Assembly (NCBI RefSeq): GCF_001690595.1
Contig: NZ_LZHH01000122.1
Span: forward strand, 1-64,000
Length of the DNA: 64,000 nucleotides
Source: Gilliamella sp. Choc5-1
GTDB taxonomy: Bacteria; Pseudomonadota; Gammaproteobacteria; Enterobacterales; Orbaceae
Direction of reading: 5' to 3'
Shown piece after piece: positions 9,258-20,263 of the stretch. The number at the start of each line of letters is the position of its first letter. Within the stretch, counting starts at the first letter, position 1. Below the pieces are notes generated by a model. The model had not been told where the DNA came from. It did no database searches and saw only the letters and a program-made list of their open reading frames with translations. Position numbers and translations under genes: made by a program.

Positions 9258-10019
9258 ATTTATTTCTCAATTATTTATTATTAATAATCAGCATATAGAT
9301 TATTAAAGTTAATTTTTTATAAACTAAAATCTCTTTAATTACTTGATCAGTTATAATAAAGATCTTTAGCCTTTATTATCGCTCATTTTTTTTGAACTAT
9401 CAAAACAAAATCAACACAAATTGAATGTAAAATAGTCAAAGGTGTTTTTCTGTTTACTTTACGTTAACACATAAATTTTAAAAACATAATATTTTCTTAT
9501 TAGTTTAAAGTATAATTTCCTCTTATATTGTTTTTACATTATCAAAACAGCATTAAATACAATGTTACTCGTTTTTTTACATCAACTTAAGAGGACTCTA
9601 TTATTGGGAGAGATCTAATATCCACAAAAAGAAAAATATTGGAAATAGCCAAATTATTTACACTTTATAATTAAAATAACAATCAAAATCTAATACTTTG
9701 TTTTTAGATGATTTTTCATATAATTTAACAAGACTATAGTCGCTAATTAAAAGTTTAGAATTTTTTTGTTTCTTTTTTTATTATTCATACCACCTTTTTA
9801 TTGAAGTACTTATTACTATTTCTGCTTTATCATTATTTGAAGAAAAGTAAGTTTTTAATTACACAACTACATATAAATATGACTGTTTTTAATAAATAAG
9901 CGAATTAGGCAATATATTAAACACTATACAATTAGGCATTTCACAAGTATTGATAAAAAGTATAATATATAGCACTATTTAAATTATCGAAAAACCAATT
10001 CAACCATAAAGATAACATC
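9258..10019. other. Long AT-rich intergenic region upstream of glyQS
   Basis: A 762-base spacer between divergent genes with no supported coding region. A stem ATAATAAAG/CTTTATTAT (9352-9379) is followed by a run of eight T on the plus strand, terminator-like but with no plus-strand gene in front of it. A TATAAT hexamer at 9961-9966 is a plausible -10 element for glyQ. No T-box or glycine riboswitch was recognised. Confidence 0.5.
9961..9966 (+). promoter_or_regulatory. Candidate -10 element of glyQS
   Basis: A consensus TATAAT 53 bases ahead of the glyQ start. The matching -35 is weak (TTTCAC at 9939-9944), so the call rests on the -10 alone. Confidence 0.4.
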
Positions 10020-10952
10020 ATGCAAAAGTTTAATGTCAAAACCTTTCAAGGGTTAATTCTTACGTTACAAGATTACTGGGCTAATCAAGGATGCACCGTG
10101 ATTCAGCCTTTAGATATGGAAGTTGGCGCGGGGACTTCTCATCCTATGACTTGTTTACGAGCCTTGGGGCCTGAGCCAATTAATGCTGCTTATGTTCAAC
10201 CATCACGCCGCCCAACCGATGGTCGCTATGGTGAGAACCCAAACAGGCTTCAGCATTATTATCAATTTCAAGTTATCTTAAAGCCTTCTCCTGATAATAT
10301 TCAAGAGCTTTATTTAGGTTCGTTAAAACAATTAGGTCTTGATCCAACTGTTAATGATATCCGTTTTGTTGAAGATAATTGGGAAAACCCAACCCTTGGT
10401 GCTTGGGGGCTTGGTTGGGAAGTTTGGTTAAATGGTATGGAAGTAACCCAATTTACTTACTTTCAACAAGTTGGTGGGCTTGAATGTAAGCCAGTTACTG
10501 GTGAAATCACTTATGGACTTGAACGCTTAGCAATGTATATTCAAGGCGTGGATAGTGTTTATGATTTGGTTTGGAGTGATGGTGCATTTGGTAAAACAAC
10601 TTATGGCGATGTGTTTCATCAAAACGAAGTTGAGCAGTCCACTTATAATTTTGAATACGCCAATGTTGAATTTTTATTTTATTGTTTTGAACAACACGAA
10701 AAAGAAGCCAAGTTTTTGCTTGAGTTAGAAAAACCACTACCACTACCTGCTTATGAACGCATCTTAAAAGCGGCTCACTGTTTTAATTTACTTGATGCTC
10801 GTAAAGCAATTTCAGTAACTGAGCGACAACGTTATATTTTGCGCATCAGAACATTAACCAAAATGGTGGCAGAAGCCTATTACGCATCTCGCGAAGCTCT
10901 TGGCTTCCCTATGTGCCAAAATTCACAATCTAACGAAAGTGCATCAAAGTAG
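10020..10952 (+). CDS. glyQ: Glycine--tRNA ligase alpha subunit
   Basis: Catalytic subunit of the bacterial alpha2beta2 glycyl-tRNA synthetase, a class II enzyme. The product is 310 residues, slightly longer than E. coli (303) because of a C-terminal tail. The block from [18 protein letters not shown] through [19 protein letters not shown], and [19 protein letters not shown] (motif 3 region), are almost identical to the family. It lies 13 bases before glyS and the two are surely co-transcribed. Confidence 0.98.
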   Translation: MQKFNVKTFQGLILTLQDYWANQGCTVIQPLDMEVGAGTSHPMTCLRALGPEPINAAYVQPSRRPTDGRYGENPNRLQHYYQFQVILKPSPDNIQELYLGSLKQLGLDPTVNDIRFVEDNWENPTLGAWGLGWEVWLNGMEVTQFTYFQQVGGLECKPVTGEITYGLERLAMYIQGVDSVYDLVWSDGAFGKTTYGDVFHQNEVEQSTYNFEYANVEFLFYCFEQHEKEAKFLLELEKPLPLPAYERILKAAHCFNLLDARKAISVTERQRYILRIRTLTKMVAEAYYASREALGFPMCQNSQSNESASK

Positions 10953-10965
10953 GAATTAGAAAATT

Positions 10966-13041
10966 ATGCAAAAAACATTTTTAGTGGAAATTGGTACCGA
11001 AGAGTTACCACCAAAATCACTCCGCACGTTAGCAGAAAGCTTTGCGGCTAATTTTATACAGCAACTTGATAATGCCAATTTAGAACATGGCGAGGTGCTT
11101 TGGTATGCATCGCCCCGTCGTTTAGCATTAAAAGTTTTAAATTTGAATAATACGCAACCCGATAGCCAAATAGTTAAACGTGGTCCTGCGGTCAGCGCAG
11201 CCTTTGATGCCAATGGCAATGCAACTAAAGCTGCTGAAGGTTGGGCTCGTGGTTGTGGTATTACAGTTGATCAGGCTGAACGTATACAAACTGATAAAGG
11301 TGAATGGCTTTCTTATACTCAAAATCAAAAAGGTCAGCCAGTTGTTAATTTGTTATGTGATATGGTTAAAACCGCATTAAGCAAATTACCTATCCCTAAA
11401 CCAATGCGTTGGGCGGCTCGCCAAGTTGAATTTATTCGTCCATGTCATACTGTTACCATGTTGTATGGTGATGAACTTGTGCCTGGTACGATTTTAGAGA
11501 TTAAATCAGATCGTATTATTCGTGGCCATCGTTTTATGGGTGAGCAAGAGTTCACTATTGATAATGCAGACCAGTATCCTGAAATTTTGGAACAACGTGG
11601 TAAGGTAATTGCTGACTACGATAAACGTAAATCTATTATTAAACAACAAGCTGAAGAAGAAGCTGCAAAATTAAATGGTAAAGCAGATTTAACAGATAAT
11701 TTGCTTGAAGAAGTTTCCTCTCTAGTTGAATGGCCTGTTGTGTTAACTGCTAAATTTGAGGAGCGATTTTTAGAGGTTCCTGCTGAATCATTGGTTTATA
11801 CCATGAAAGGCGATCAAAAATACTTTCCTGTTTATGACAAACAAGGCAAATTATTACCAAACTTTATTTTTGTGGCTAATATTGAGTCAAAAGATCCTCA
11901 AGTTGTAATTTCAGGTAATGAGAAAGTGGTTCGCCCTCGCCTTGCCGATGCTGAATTCTTTTATCAAACTGATTTAAAACAACGTTTAGAAGACCGTTTG
12001 TCTCGTCTTGAAACAGTTTTATTTCAACAACAACTTGGAACAGTTAAGGATAAAGCAATTCGCATTGAATCGTTATCTGGCTTTATTGCCGATAAAATTG
12101 GTGCTGATGTTGAGCAAGCCAAACGAGCGGGCAAATTAACAAAATGCGATTTAGTGACTAATACTGTTTTTGAATTCCCTGAAACACAAGGTATTATGGG
12201 GCGTTATTTGGCCCTTAAAGATGGCGAAAGTATTGAAGTTGCAACCGCCATTGAAGAACAATATAAACCGCGTTTTGCCGGTGATGAATTACCAAGTACT
12301 GCTGTTTCTTGTTCAGTTTCTATCGCTGAAAAATTGGATACTTTAGCCGGCATTTTTGGTATTGGTCAGCATCCTAAAGGTGATAAAGATCCTTTTGCAT
12401 TGCGTCGCGCTGCTATTGGTGTTTTACGTACTATTGTTGAAAAGGCACTGCCTTTAGATCTTGTTGAACTGGCAGGTTATGCAGCTTCATTATATGGCGA
12501 TAAGCTTAATAATAAAAACGTAGTTGACGATATTGTTAATTTTATGCAGGGTCGTTTTCGAGCTTGGTATCAAGAACAAGGCTTTGCAATTGATACGATT
12601 CAAGCAGTTTTAGCACTTAATCCAACTAAACCCGCTGATTTTGATGCACGCGTTAAGGCAGTAACTCACTTTAGAACCTTGCCCGAAGCCTCGTCATTAG
12701 CCGAAGCTAATAAACGTGTATCAAATATTTTATCGAAATCTAAAGCTGAGATAGTTATTCCCCAAAAAGTCAATGCAGCTTTATTAGAGGATGGCGCAGA
12801 AGGTGATTTAGCTAAACAAGTTGCCATTTTAACCGACAAACTAGTCCCTTATTTTAATAATGGGCATTACCAAGATGCTTTAGTCGAATTATCTTCGCTT
12901 AAAACACCTATTGATGCCTTTTTTGAGTCGGTGATGGTGATGGTTGATAATGAACAAATCAAATTAAACCGATTAGCACTTTTAGAAAAATTACAAAATT
13001 TATTCTTAAAAGTTGCGGATATTTCATTATTGCAAGCTTAA
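10966..13041 (+). CDS. glyS: Glycine--tRNA ligase beta subunit
   Basis: Beta subunit of glycyl-tRNA synthetase, needed for tRNA binding and full activity. The product is 691 residues (E. coli 689). It starts [20 protein letters not shown], the family signature; an HD-like central part ([17 protein letters not shown]) is followed by a C-terminal anticodon-binding-like region. A ribosome site (GGAATTAG) precedes the ATG, and the gene directly follows glyQ. Confidence 0.98.
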   Translation: MQKTFLVEIGTEELPPKSLRTLAESFAANFIQQLDNANLEHGEVLWYASPRRLALKVLNLNNTQPDSQIVKRGPAVSAAFDANGNATKAAEGWARGCGITVDQAERIQTDKGEWLSYTQNQKGQPVVNLLCDMVKTALSKLPIPKPMRWAARQVEFIRPCHTVTMLYGDELVPGTILEIKSDRIIRGHRFMGEQEFTIDNADQYPEILEQRGKVIADYDKRKSIIKQQAEEEAAKLNGKADLTDNLLEEVSSLVEWPVVLTAKFEERFLEVPAESLVYTMKGDQKYFPVYDKQGKLLPNFIFVANIESKDPQVVISGNEKVVRPRLADAEFFYQTDLKQRLEDRLSRLETVLFQQQLGTVKDKAIRIESLSGFIADKIGADVEQAKRAGKLTKCDLVTNTVFEFPETQGIMGRYLALKDGESIEVATAIEEQYKPRFAGDELPSTAVSCSVSIAEKLDTLAGIFGIGQHPKGDKDPFALRRAAIGVLRTIVEKALPLDLVELAGYAASLYGDKLNNKNVVDDIVNFMQGRFRAWYQEQGFAIDTIQAVLALNPTKPADFDARVKAVTHFRTLPEASSLAEANKRVSNILSKSKAEIVIPQKVNAALLEDGAEGDLAKQVAILTDKLVPYFNNGHYQDALVELSSLKTPIDAFFESVMVMVDNEQIKLNRLALLEKLQNLFLKVADISLLQA

Positions 13042-13070
13042 TTTACGAATTTAATCATTCAAAAATAATA

Positions 13071-13093
13071 GTGGTAACTAAACCAGTTACCAC
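13071..13093 (+). terminator. Stem-loop after glyS
   Basis: Perfect nine-base stem GTGGTAACT/AGTTACCAC with a short loop, 30 bases after the glyS stop. It lacks a following U-tract, so it may be a weak terminator or an RNA-processing element between glyS and the downstream membrane protein gene. Confidence 0.45.
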
Positions 13094-13114
13094 ATATAAG
13101 GAACTTACATATAA

Positions 13115-13933
13115 ATGCAAAAAAAAATCTCTTTTCCTTTAACTTTTACACAAACTCGCAATTTTATTCGTAATCGTATTACGCAATTTGTTCTTGTTAG
13201 TCTAACACTAGCTTTAATTCATGCGTTTTTTAATTCTTTCTTTGACAAACAAAATCTAGCTGAACAAATCTATTTTTCACGAAATTTAACTAACTATATT
13301 TTATTCGTGATGCTGACATTACTAATTAGCATTATTTTAAAAGCAATTAGTATAGCAACAATTTCTAACTTTTATATCAGCGATAAACTTAATTTAAATC
13401 TATTACTGTCTAAAGCGTTATCAAATACATTAAAAATTATTCTTTTTTATCTTATCATTGGTGTCTTTATATTTTTTATCTCATTTATGTTATCTATAGT
13501 GCTTATTAGTTTAAATTTGCTTTTACCTAAAGAACTTATTTTTATATTAATTTTTTTAGTACTACTGATTCCAATCTTAATTTTAATTATCTTTTGTAAC
13601 TTCTTTTTTGCTTCGCTAGTTGAACCTAGTCAAAACAATATTCTTGACTCACTTTCATTAAGCATTCAGTTATCAAAAACACAGTGGCGCCCAGCTATTT
13701 TGATGGTATTAATCTGCCTAGCATTTGTGATGGTTTTTGCTCAATTAGCTATTGCGTTTGATAATGACAATTTTATCCTTGATACGCTCTTTTCTTTCTG
13801 TAGTATCTTTTTTGATATTTTTGTTACTAGCTTTTTCTATCGTCTTTATATGCTAGCAAATAGTACCTCTAACTCAGCAGCACCACCTAACAATGATGAT
13901 AAAAATAAAGAAGACCACAAATTAATTCTTTAA
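13115..13933 (+). CDS. YciC-like (UPF0259) inner membrane protein
   Basis: A 272-residue, very hydrophobic protein with about six membrane segments. Its N terminus (FIRNRITQFVLVSLT), the segment around EPSQNNILDSLSLSIQLSK and the C-terminal FFYRLYML line up with E. coli YciC, a small inner-membrane family of unknown function. The hydrophilic tail (about 20 residues, NDDKNKEDHK) is extra. AAGGAAC lies ahead of the ATG. It follows glyS but is separated by a stem-loop. Family assignment is by pattern only; biochemical role unknown. Confidence 0.68.
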   Translation: MQKKISFPLTFTQTRNFIRNRITQFVLVSLTLALIHAFFNSFFDKQNLAEQIYFSRNLTNYILFVMLTLLISIILKAISIATISNFYISDKLNLNLLLSKALSNTLKIILFYLIIGVFIFFISFMLSIVLISLNLLLPKELIFILIFLVLLIPILILIIFCNFFFASLVEPSQNNILDSLSLSIQLSKTQWRPAILMVLICLAFVMVFAQLAIAFDNDNFILDTLFSFCSIFFDIFVTSFFYRLYMLANSTSNSAAPPNNDDKNKEDHKLIL

Positions 13934-13942
13934 TTGTTATTC

Positions 13943-13980
13943 ATATCCTTGCCAACTCTATTTTGGTAAGGATATTATTT
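13943..13980 (+). terminator. Rho-independent terminator after the YciC-like gene
   Basis: Stem ATATCCTTGCCAA (13943-13955) with TTGGTAAGGATAT (13963-13975), followed by TATTT. It is located just after the stop at 13933. Confidence 0.7.
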
Positions 13981-14024
13981 ACCATATACTATTTTGATTT
14001 AACTAAATCTATTGGATAAAAGCT

Positions 14025-14510
14025 ATGACTCCAGCAATTGATTTACTTAAAAATTTAAAAATGAAATTTAATATCCACCAATATAAACACGATCCAAACC
14101 AAACCCACTATGGGCAAGAAGCTGTCGATAAGCTTGATCCAAGCTTAAATATTACTGCAGCTCAAGTTTTTAAAACGTTAGTTGTATGTTTGAACGGTAA
14201 CTCTAAAACTCTAGCTATTTGTGTGTTACCCGTTGATGGTTATTTAGATCTTAAAAGTGTGGCAAAAGCATTAAACTGCAAAAAGGCAGATTTGGCAGAA
14301 CCTAATTTAGCACAAAAAGTAACCGGATATTTAATTGGGGGAATTAGCCCTTTAGGCCAAAAACAAACGCTCCCAACACTTATAGATTTAAGTGCTATTC
14401 AGTACAACACTATGTTTGTATCTGGTGGCAAAAGAGGCCTAGAAATTGAAATATCACCTCACGATTTAACTAGCATATTACAAGCCAAATTAATAGAAAT
14501 AACGACTTAA
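14025..14510 (+). CDS. ybaK: Cys-tRNA(Pro)/Cys-tRNA(Cys) deacylase YbaK
   Basis: Trans-editing enzyme that hydrolyses Cys-tRNA(Pro) mischarged by prolyl-tRNA synthetase. The 161-residue product (E. coli 159) has the YbaK/EbsC fold signatures: QVFKTLV with the key lysine, YLIGGISPLGQK and SGGKRGLEIEISP. It appears to be monocistronic between terminators. Confidence 0.94.
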   Translation: MTPAIDLLKNLKMKFNIHQYKHDPNQTHYGQEAVDKLDPSLNITAAQVFKTLVVCLNGNSKTLAICVLPVDGYLDLKSVAKALNCKKADLAEPNLAQKVTGYLIGGISPLGQKQTLPTLIDLSAIQYNTMFVSGGKRGLEIEISPHDLTSILQAKLIEITT

Positions 14511-14622
14511 CATGGTTAATGGCAATCAAGTTTGAATATAGCCAATGAGTTAGAAAATCAATATGGTAACTAGGTAGGTATCTATTTTTTTATAACACCT
14601 TTTATTTTAGTACAATAAAAAA

Positions 14623-14645
14623 GGCATAAGACGCCGCCTTATGCC
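14623..14645 (-). terminator. hupA terminator
   Basis: Stem GGCATAAG/CTTATGCC with a GC-containing loop. On the minus strand it is followed by TTTTTTATTGT. It lies 44 bases beyond the hupA stop. Confidence 0.85.
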
Positions 14646-14688
14646 CTTAAGTGTTCCATCAAAAATCATCGACAGAAAGAAACACAAC

Positions 14689-14961
14689 TTATTTGATTGC
14701 TTCTTTTAAACTTTTACCAGATACGAATGCTGGTACTTTGCTTGCTGCAATTTTAATTTCTTTACCCGTTTTTGGATTACGGCCAGTACGTGCTTTACGC
14801 TCATTAACTTTGAATGTACCAAAACCAACTAATTGAACTGGTTCACCAGCTTTTAATGATTCAGTAATAGCTGCTAATGTAGCTTCCAACGCTGTTTTAG
14901 CAGCTACTTTAGTAATATCAGCTTTGCTAGCAATAGCGTCGACAAGTTCTGTTTTATTCAT
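14689..14961 (-). CDS. hupA: DNA-binding protein HU (alpha type)
   Basis: Small histone-like nucleoid protein that bends and compacts DNA. The 90 residues match the HU family end to end, with the DNA-contacting arm around [30 protein letters not shown] and [15 protein letters not shown] are closer to HupA than HupB. Next to yjaG and hemE, as in E. coli, which supports the alpha assignment. AAGGATATC is the ribosome site. Confidence 0.95.
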   Translation of the reverse strand: MNKTELVDAIASKADITKVAAKTALEATLAAITESLKAGEPVQLVGFGTFKVNERKARTGRNPKTGKEIKIAASKVPAFVSGKSLKEAIK

Positions 14962-15142
14962 GGGGGATATCCTTACATGTTATTTTATTGTTAAAGTTAA
15001 CATTATAAACGGAGCTAAACTTAACATTTAGCATCGTTACTGTAAACGTTATTTAGATTACATTACTGTTAAATGTAGTCTATATTTGCCTAATATTAAA
15101 GAAAAATTTAATAAAAAATAAAAAAATTATACTTTAAGCCGC

Positions 15143-15736
15143 TTAATCGCCTAAAAAAACACCAATATTACTTGTTTTCGTTACTCGAATTTCATCTTTT
15201 AAACTTTTTATTAATTCATTTTGTTCGTTGTTTTTATCACGCAATAAGCGAAACAATTCCCACTGTAAATCAAATTCATCAATTACACTAGGTAAAACTT
15301 GTTGTTCATCTTCGGTTAGTGAAACATTATTTTTGGTCATTTCAAATTCAGCAACTGTGGTGGCGGATATACTACTTACTTTAGTGCTATGTTCGGCAAT
15401 TTCGCCACTTAAATAGGAGTGTAAAATTTCGCTAAGCGCGTGACATGCATCAATAGCAGGGTAAACCATATAAGGGCTATCGTTAGTTACCGTGGGAATA
15501 ATCGCTTCTAATTTTTCAAGCTGTAAATCAAAATTGATTTTAGCATCTTCAACCAATAATGACTCCCAAACTAAGTCCAGTATTTTTTTATAGCTTTTAG
15601 GCACTTCATCATTTTGTTGCTGCTGGCAATAAAACAAAAAATTAGGGTACATTCGTTCACATAGGCAAGCCATAAATAAACGTTGTTGCCATTGTGGTAA
15701 TTTTTCTATTCTTAATTGAATGGGGTTTTTAATCAT
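15143..15736 (-). CDS. yjaG: YjaG family protein (DUF416)
   Basis: A 197-residue cytoplasmic protein of unknown function. [43 protein letters not shown] and the C-terminal SNIGVFLGD align with E. coli YjaG over the full length. It overlaps the hemE stop in an ATGA junction, so the two are translationally coupled. In E. coli, nfi (endonuclease V) sits between them and is absent here. Confidence 0.92.
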   Translation of the reverse strand: MIKNPIQLRIEKLPQWQQRLFMACLCERMYPNFLFYCQQQQNDEVPKSYKKILDLVWESLLVEDAKINFDLQLEKLEAIIPTVTNDSPYMVYPAIDACHALSEILHSYLSGEIAEHSTKVSSISATTVAEFEMTKNNVSLTEDEQQVLPSVIDEFDLQWELFRLLRDKNNEQNELIKSLKDEIRVTKTSNIGVFLGD

Positions 15737-16803
15737 TGATGAAACCTTTTTGATTGTTGATGCACTGCTTCAATTAAATATTGCACATGTTCGATAGGAA
15801 TATCTTGATGGATACCATGACCTAAATTAAAGATATGGCCATTATAAATACCAAATTCACTCAAAACACTCTCTACATTAGATTCTATTGTAAGTTTGTC
15901 GGCATATAAAACCGATGGATCTAAGTTTCCTTGTACCGCAATGTGTCCTTTTTGAGTAATAGCACTTAAATTAACTGTCCAATCAACACCAATGGCATCA
16001 CAACCTGTATTGACAATGCTATCTAACCATAATCCCCCACCTTTTGTAAAAAACGTAACAGGTACATATGAAGTGATATCTTGACTTTTATGGCCACGTT
16101 TTAATTTTGATAAGATTAATTGCATATAATGCAGCGAAAATGTTTGATAACTTTGATGGCTTAATACGCCTCCCCAAGTATCAAAAATCATAATAGATTG
16201 AGCTCCAGCTTGAATTTGTGCATTTAAATATAATGCGATACTGTTTGCGAGTTTTTCAAGTAGTTGATGCAACGCTTTGGGCTCACTATAAAGCATCTTT
16301 TTAATTTTGGTGAATGCTTTGCTACTGCCCCCTTCGATCATGTAGGTGGCTAATGTCCATGGGCTGCCTGAAAATCCAATTAATGGGACTTTGCCATTAA
16401 GTTCTTTTTTGGTTAAACGAATTGCATCCATTACATAGCTAAGTGATTGCTCTGGATCGGGAATCGGTAATTGCTCAATATCGGACATGCAAGTGATCGA
16501 TTGTGTAAACTTAGGACCTTCACCAGCTTCAAAATATAAGCCAAGCCCCATAGCATCAGGAATAGTTAAAATATCCGAAAAAATAATAGCCGCATCAAGC
16601 TCGAATCGTTGTAATGGTTGTAAGGTGACTTCACAAGCTAATTCTGGCGTTTGACACATTGTCATAAAATCACCCGCTTTTGATCTTAATTGACGATACT
16701 CAGGTAAATAACGACCAGCTTGGCGCATCATCCAAATTGGTGTGTAATCAACAGGCAAACATTGCAAAGCGCGTAAATAACGATCATTTTTTAATTGACT
16801 CAT
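15733..16803 (-). CDS. hemE: Uroporphyrinogen decarboxylase
   Basis: Heme pathway enzyme that removes four carboxyl groups from uroporphyrinogen III to give coproporphyrinogen III. The product is 356 residues (E. coli 354). The N-terminal signature [16 protein letters not shown] holds the substrate-binding arginines, and [17 protein letters not shown] is the second family motif. Cytoplasmic. It is first of the hemE-yjaG pair; a copy of the interspersed repeat lies immediately upstream. Confidence 0.97.
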   Translation of the reverse strand: MSQLKNDRYLRALQCLPVDYTPIWMMRQAGRYLPEYRQLRSKAGDFMTMCQTPELACEVTLQPLQRFELDAAIIFSDILTIPDAMGLGLYFEAGEGPKFTQSITCMSDIEQLPIPDPEQSLSYVMDAIRLTKKELNGKVPLIGFSGSPWTLATYMIEGGSSKAFTKIKKMLYSEPKALHQLLEKLANSIALYLNAQIQAGAQSIMIFDTWGGVLSHQSYQTFSLHYMQLILSKLKRGHKSQDITSYVPVTFFTKGGGLWLDSIVNTGCDAIGVDWTVNLSAITQKGHIAVQGNLDPSVLYADKLTIESNVESVLSEFGIYNGHIFNLGHGIHQDIPIEHVQYLIEAVHQQSKRFHQ

Positions 16804-16830
16804 ATTTTCAGCCTTTAAATATAGACTTTA

Positions 16831-16874
16831 TTTTGTTAAAAAGCTTCAGGAAAGCATGTGTTTCAGTATAAAAA
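16831..16874 (+). repeat. Interspersed intergenic repeat, copy A
   Basis: A roughly 43-base element with core TTCAGGAAAGCATGTGTTT, preceded by TTTTGTTAAAAA and followed by AGTATAAAA. It lies between hemE and argP. Related copies are at 26692-26735, 30636-30675 (opposite strand) and 44429-44472 (diverged). Confidence 0.7.
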
Positions 16875-16887
16875 TCAGTTAATTTAT

Positions 16888-17802
16888 CTATTTTTTGTGA
16901 TTTAAAATCTGCGGTTGTGATAATGTATGTTGCGCATAATTAATCAAAGTCTCAGAGATATTTTGCATTACACTACTTTCTGGTGCAAAACGATGCCAAT
17001 AGAGCATTCGTCTTTGATATAATCCTTCAGTTAAATTAATTAGCTCGCCACTTTTTAATTCTTGTTCAATTTGCAATTTAGGTAGCATACAACAAGCGGA
17101 ACCTTGCTTAGCGAGTTGCACAAATGCTTCAGATGAACTGGTAATATGGCAAATGACACTGCCAGGCGTAAGGTTGAAGTTTTCTTGCAAAAAGGCTTGA
17201 TGCATGTCATCTAAATGATCAAATGCAACCGCTGGTGCTTTTAATAATGAAGCTCGACTTACACCGTTTGGAAAGTATATTTTTGCAAAATCAGGTGAAG
17301 CCACAAAAATATAGTCTAAAGCACCTAATAAATCAGACAGACAACCTGGTAATGGGTTAGCTTGGATGCTAATTGCACCCACTACAGTTCCTAAGCGCAA
17401 TAATTCTAAAGTATGTTCTTCGTCTTTGACTTGAATATCAAAACGTAAGATATTTTTATTCAAAACGGGTTTTAATGCGGGTAAAAACCAAGTTGCTAAA
17501 GAATCTGCATTAATCGCAATTGATAAAGACAATGGTGTGGCATTTTGCTCGTTATCACCTAACCATTGCTGTTCAAGTAATTCAACTTGATGTAATAAGC
17601 CAAGTAAATGTTCACCTTGCTTAGTTGCCTTCGGAGGTATGGTTCTTACCAACAATTGCTGACCAAAAAAGCTTTCTAATTGCTTAATGCGTTGCGATAC
17701 TGCTGGCTGTGTAATACACAGTTTATCTGCTGCTCGCTCAAATCCTCGCTCTTTTATCACTGCATCTAACGCTTGTAATGCTCTATAATCTGGACGCTTC
17801 AT
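16888..17802 (-). CDS. argP: LysR-family regulator ArgP
   Basis: DNA-binding regulator that in E. coli activates the arginine exporter gene argO and responds to arginine and lysine. The 304-residue product has the N-terminal winged helix ([23 protein letters not shown], residues about 20-42) and a C-terminal effector domain. [21 protein letters not shown] and [13 protein letters not shown] are nearly identical to E. coli ArgP. It is divergent from rpiA, the enterobacterial arrangement. No argO is visible in the window. Confidence 0.94.
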   Translation of the reverse strand: MKRPDYRALQALDAVIKERGFERAADKLCITQPAVSQRIKQLESFFGQQLLVRTIPPKATKQGEHLLGLLHQVELLEQQWLGDNEQNATPLSLSIAINADSLATWFLPALKPVLNKNILRFDIQVKDEEHTLELLRLGTVVGAISIQANPLPGCLSDLLGALDYIFVASPDFAKIYFPNGVSRASLLKAPAVAFDHLDDMHQAFLQENFNLTPGSVICHITSSSEAFVQLAKQGSACCMLPKLQIEQELKSGELINLTEGLYQRRMLYWHRFAPESSVMQNISETLINYAQHTLSQPQILNHKK

Positions 17803-18008
17803 AATCTCTTTACTATGATTTGATTATTGCTTGAATGTTCAAGCTAATTGGATATCGCAATAAGTTTTAAATATATCAAAAAGTTGATATATTTTCTTAA
17901 AATACTGATGATTTTTATTTTCTAATTGGGTACTATGCCATATCTTCAATAATTTTTCTTTCAAAATTTTATTTTTTTAGAAAATTATCCTTAAATTAGG
18001 GCGGTACC

Positions 18009-18674
18009 ATGACTCAAGACGAATTAAAAAAGGCTGTAGGTTGGTCAGCATTAAAATTTATCAAACCCGATTCTTATGTCGGAGTGGGCACTGGCTCAAC
18101 GGCATCTCATTTTATTGATGCATTAGCAACAATTAAAGATCAAATCAAAGGCACTGTTTCAAGCTCAGAAGCATCAACACAAAAATTAAAAAGCTATGGT
18201 ATTACTGTATTAGATTGTAATGAAGTCGATTACTTAGATGTTTATGTCGATGGTGCTGATGAAATAAACCACCATTTACAAATGATTAAAGGCGGTGGTG
18301 CAGCTTTAACGCGTGAAAAAATTGTTTCTGCCATTGCTAAGCAATTTGTTTGTATTGTTGATGAATCAAAAGTTGTTGATGTTTTAGGTTCGTTTCCATT
18401 ACCTGTTGAAGTGATCCCTATGGCGCGTTCTTATGTCGCTCGCGAATTATTTAAATTGGGAGGCAAACCAATATATCGTCAAGGTGTCATTACTGATAAT
18501 GGTAATGTTATTTTGGATGTTCATGATCTTGTCATTTCAAATGCAATAGAGTTAGAAAATCGAATTAATAGCATTGCAGGGGTGGTTACTGTTGGCCTAT
18601 TTGCTAATAAAGGGGCGGATATTACTCTAGTTGGCTGTAGCTCTGGTGTAAAAGAGCTGAAATTAGCTAATTAG
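18009..18674 (+). CDS. rpiA: Ribose-5-phosphate isomerase A
   Basis: Interconverts ribose 5-phosphate and ribulose 5-phosphate in the pentose phosphate pathway. The product is 221 residues (E. coli 219), with family motifs [13 protein letters not shown] (phosphate loop), [11 protein letters not shown] (catalytic aspartate) and [14 protein letters not shown] (catalytic glutamate and lysine). AGGGCGG lies just upstream of the ATG. Followed by serA. Confidence 0.97.
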   Translation: MTQDELKKAVGWSALKFIKPDSYVGVGTGSTASHFIDALATIKDQIKGTVSSSEASTQKLKSYGITVLDCNEVDYLDVYVDGADEINHHLQMIKGGGAALTREKIVSAIAKQFVCIVDESKVVDVLGSFPLPVEVIPMARSYVARELFKLGGKPIYRQGVITDNGNVILDVHDLVISNAIELENRINSIAGVVTVGLFANKGADITLVGCSSGVKELKLAN

Positions 18675-18743
18675 AATCAACTTATCATGTTGTATAACAA
18701 TAAGTACCCATTCGCATTTTGAAAAAAGGAAAGAGAGGAAATA

Positions 18744-19985
18744 ATGGTTGTTCAGACTTTAACCAAAGATGAAAACAAGTTTTTGTTACTTGAAGGTGTT
18801 CATCCTAGTGCAATAGATGTATTAAAATCCGCTGGTTTTACGAATATTGAATATCAAAAAAGTGCACTATCGTCCGAAGAACTAAAACAAGCCTTAAAAG
18901 ATGTCCGTTTTATTGGTATCCGCTCAAGAACGCAATTAACCAAAGAGATCATCGACTCAGCACCAAAGCTTGCTGGCATTGGTTGTTTTTGTATTGGTAC
19001 GAATCAAGTCGATCTTGATGCTGCCACTGTAAAAGGTATTCCTGTATTTAATGCGCCATTTTCAAACACTCGATCAGTTGCTGAACTTGTTTTGGCTGAA
19101 GCTATTTTGCTATTGCGCCGAGTACCCGAAGCAAATGCTAAAGCACACCAAGGAAAATGGAATAAGATTGCCACAGGTTCGCACGAGGCTCGTGGTAAAA
19201 ATTTAGGTATCATTGGTTATGGGCATATTGGTAGTCAACTAAGTATTTTGGCCGAATCATTAGGGATGAATGTCTATTTTTACGATATCGAAACAAAATT
19301 GCCTTTAGGTAATGCTAAACAAATTTCAACAATGGAAGAATTACTTGCTATAAGCGATATTGTCTCTATGCATGTACCAGAAAACGCAACAACTATCAAA
19401 ATGATCAGCGATAAAGAAATTGATGCGATGAAATCAGGCGCAATTTTAATTAATGCTTCGCGTGGTAAAGTTATCGATCTTGATGCATTAACCAAAGCAT
19501 TAAACACAAATAAACTTAGTGGCGCAGCTATTGATGTTTTTCCAACTGAACCGGCTAGTAATAACGATCCATTTGAATCACCATTGTGTCAATTTGATAA
19601 CGTAATTATTACCCCACACATTGGTGGGTCTACTAGCGAAGCTCAAGAAAATATTGGTATTGAAGTTGCCACAAAACTAGCTAAATATTCGGATACTGGC
19701 GCAACGCTGTCAGCCGTTAACTTTCCTGAGGCTTCTTTACCTATTCCAACTAAAGGCTCAAGCCGTTTTATTAATATTCATCATAATCAACCTGGTGTTT
19801 TAACAGCAATTAATACGCTATTTGCCGAGCAAGGGTTAAATATTTCAGCACAGTATTTGCAAACCGATGCTAAAATTGGTTATGTTGTGATTGATATTGA
19901 TAGAGTTGAGCAAAGTAAAGCTGAAGAATTACTTGCAAAATTAAAATGTGTACTTGGCACAATTCGGGCAAGGTTGTTGTTTTAA
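18744..19985 (+). CDS. serA: D-3-phosphoglycerate dehydrogenase
   Basis: First committed step of serine synthesis: oxidises 3-phosphoglycerate with NAD. The product is 413 residues (E. coli 410). The NAD fold shows GIIGYGHIGSQ; the catalytic set is visible in INASRGKVID (Arg), VFPTEPAS (Glu) and ITPHIGGST (His). A C-terminal ACT domain (from about residue 340, IHHNQPGVLTAIN) implies serine feedback inhibition. The ribosome site is AAGAGAGGA. Same neighbour (rpiA) as in E. coli. Confidence 0.97.
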   Translation: MVVQTLTKDENKFLLLEGVHPSAIDVLKSAGFTNIEYQKSALSSEELKQALKDVRFIGIRSRTQLTKEIIDSAPKLAGIGCFCIGTNQVDLDAATVKGIPVFNAPFSNTRSVAELVLAEAILLLRRVPEANAKAHQGKWNKIATGSHEARGKNLGIIGYGHIGSQLSILAESLGMNVYFYDIETKLPLGNAKQISTMEELLAISDIVSMHVPENATTIKMISDKEIDAMKSGAILINASRGKVIDLDALTKALNTNKLSGAAIDVFPTEPASNNDPFESPLCQFDNVIITPHIGGSTSEAQENIGIEVATKLAKYSDTGATLSAVNFPEASLPIPTKGSSRFINIHHNQPGVLTAINTLFAEQGLNISAQYLQTDAKIGYVVIDIDRVEQSKAEELLAKLKCVLGTIRARLLF

Positions 19986-20086
19986 GTTACATGTGTTAAA
20001 TACCACCAATCTTTTGATAAGTGGCTAATCACTATTATTTAAATGAAATAGTAGTTAAAGCAAATCTGACATTGTTTGATTTTAAG

Positions 20087-20127
20087 GGCTTACACGTGCA
20101 GTTATTTCTTCATCGTGGTAAGTCCTC
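20087..20127 (-). terminator. Weak candidate terminator of the srl operon
   Basis: Imperfect stem between GGGCTTACACG and CGTGGTAAGTCC, followed on the minus strand by TTAAAA. It lies about 140 bases beyond the srlR stop and is only weakly terminator-like. The rest of the serA-srlR spacer (19986-20263) shows nothing else convincing. Confidence 0.3.
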
Positions 20128-20263
20128 TCTAGTCTCCATCCGATAATTATTCTACTGCGTTAATAACAGAATGCTTATCGCTCTACTGTAACCTAATTCT
20201 TGTTGCAAAATATTCATTTCTTTTTATTTAATGAAATAAACTACAAAATCTATTTTATTTGCG

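Noticed and set aside
9258-10019. A glycine riboswitch or T-box ahead of glyQS
   Set aside because: The spacer is too AT-rich and none of the conserved riboswitch or T-box words could be found.
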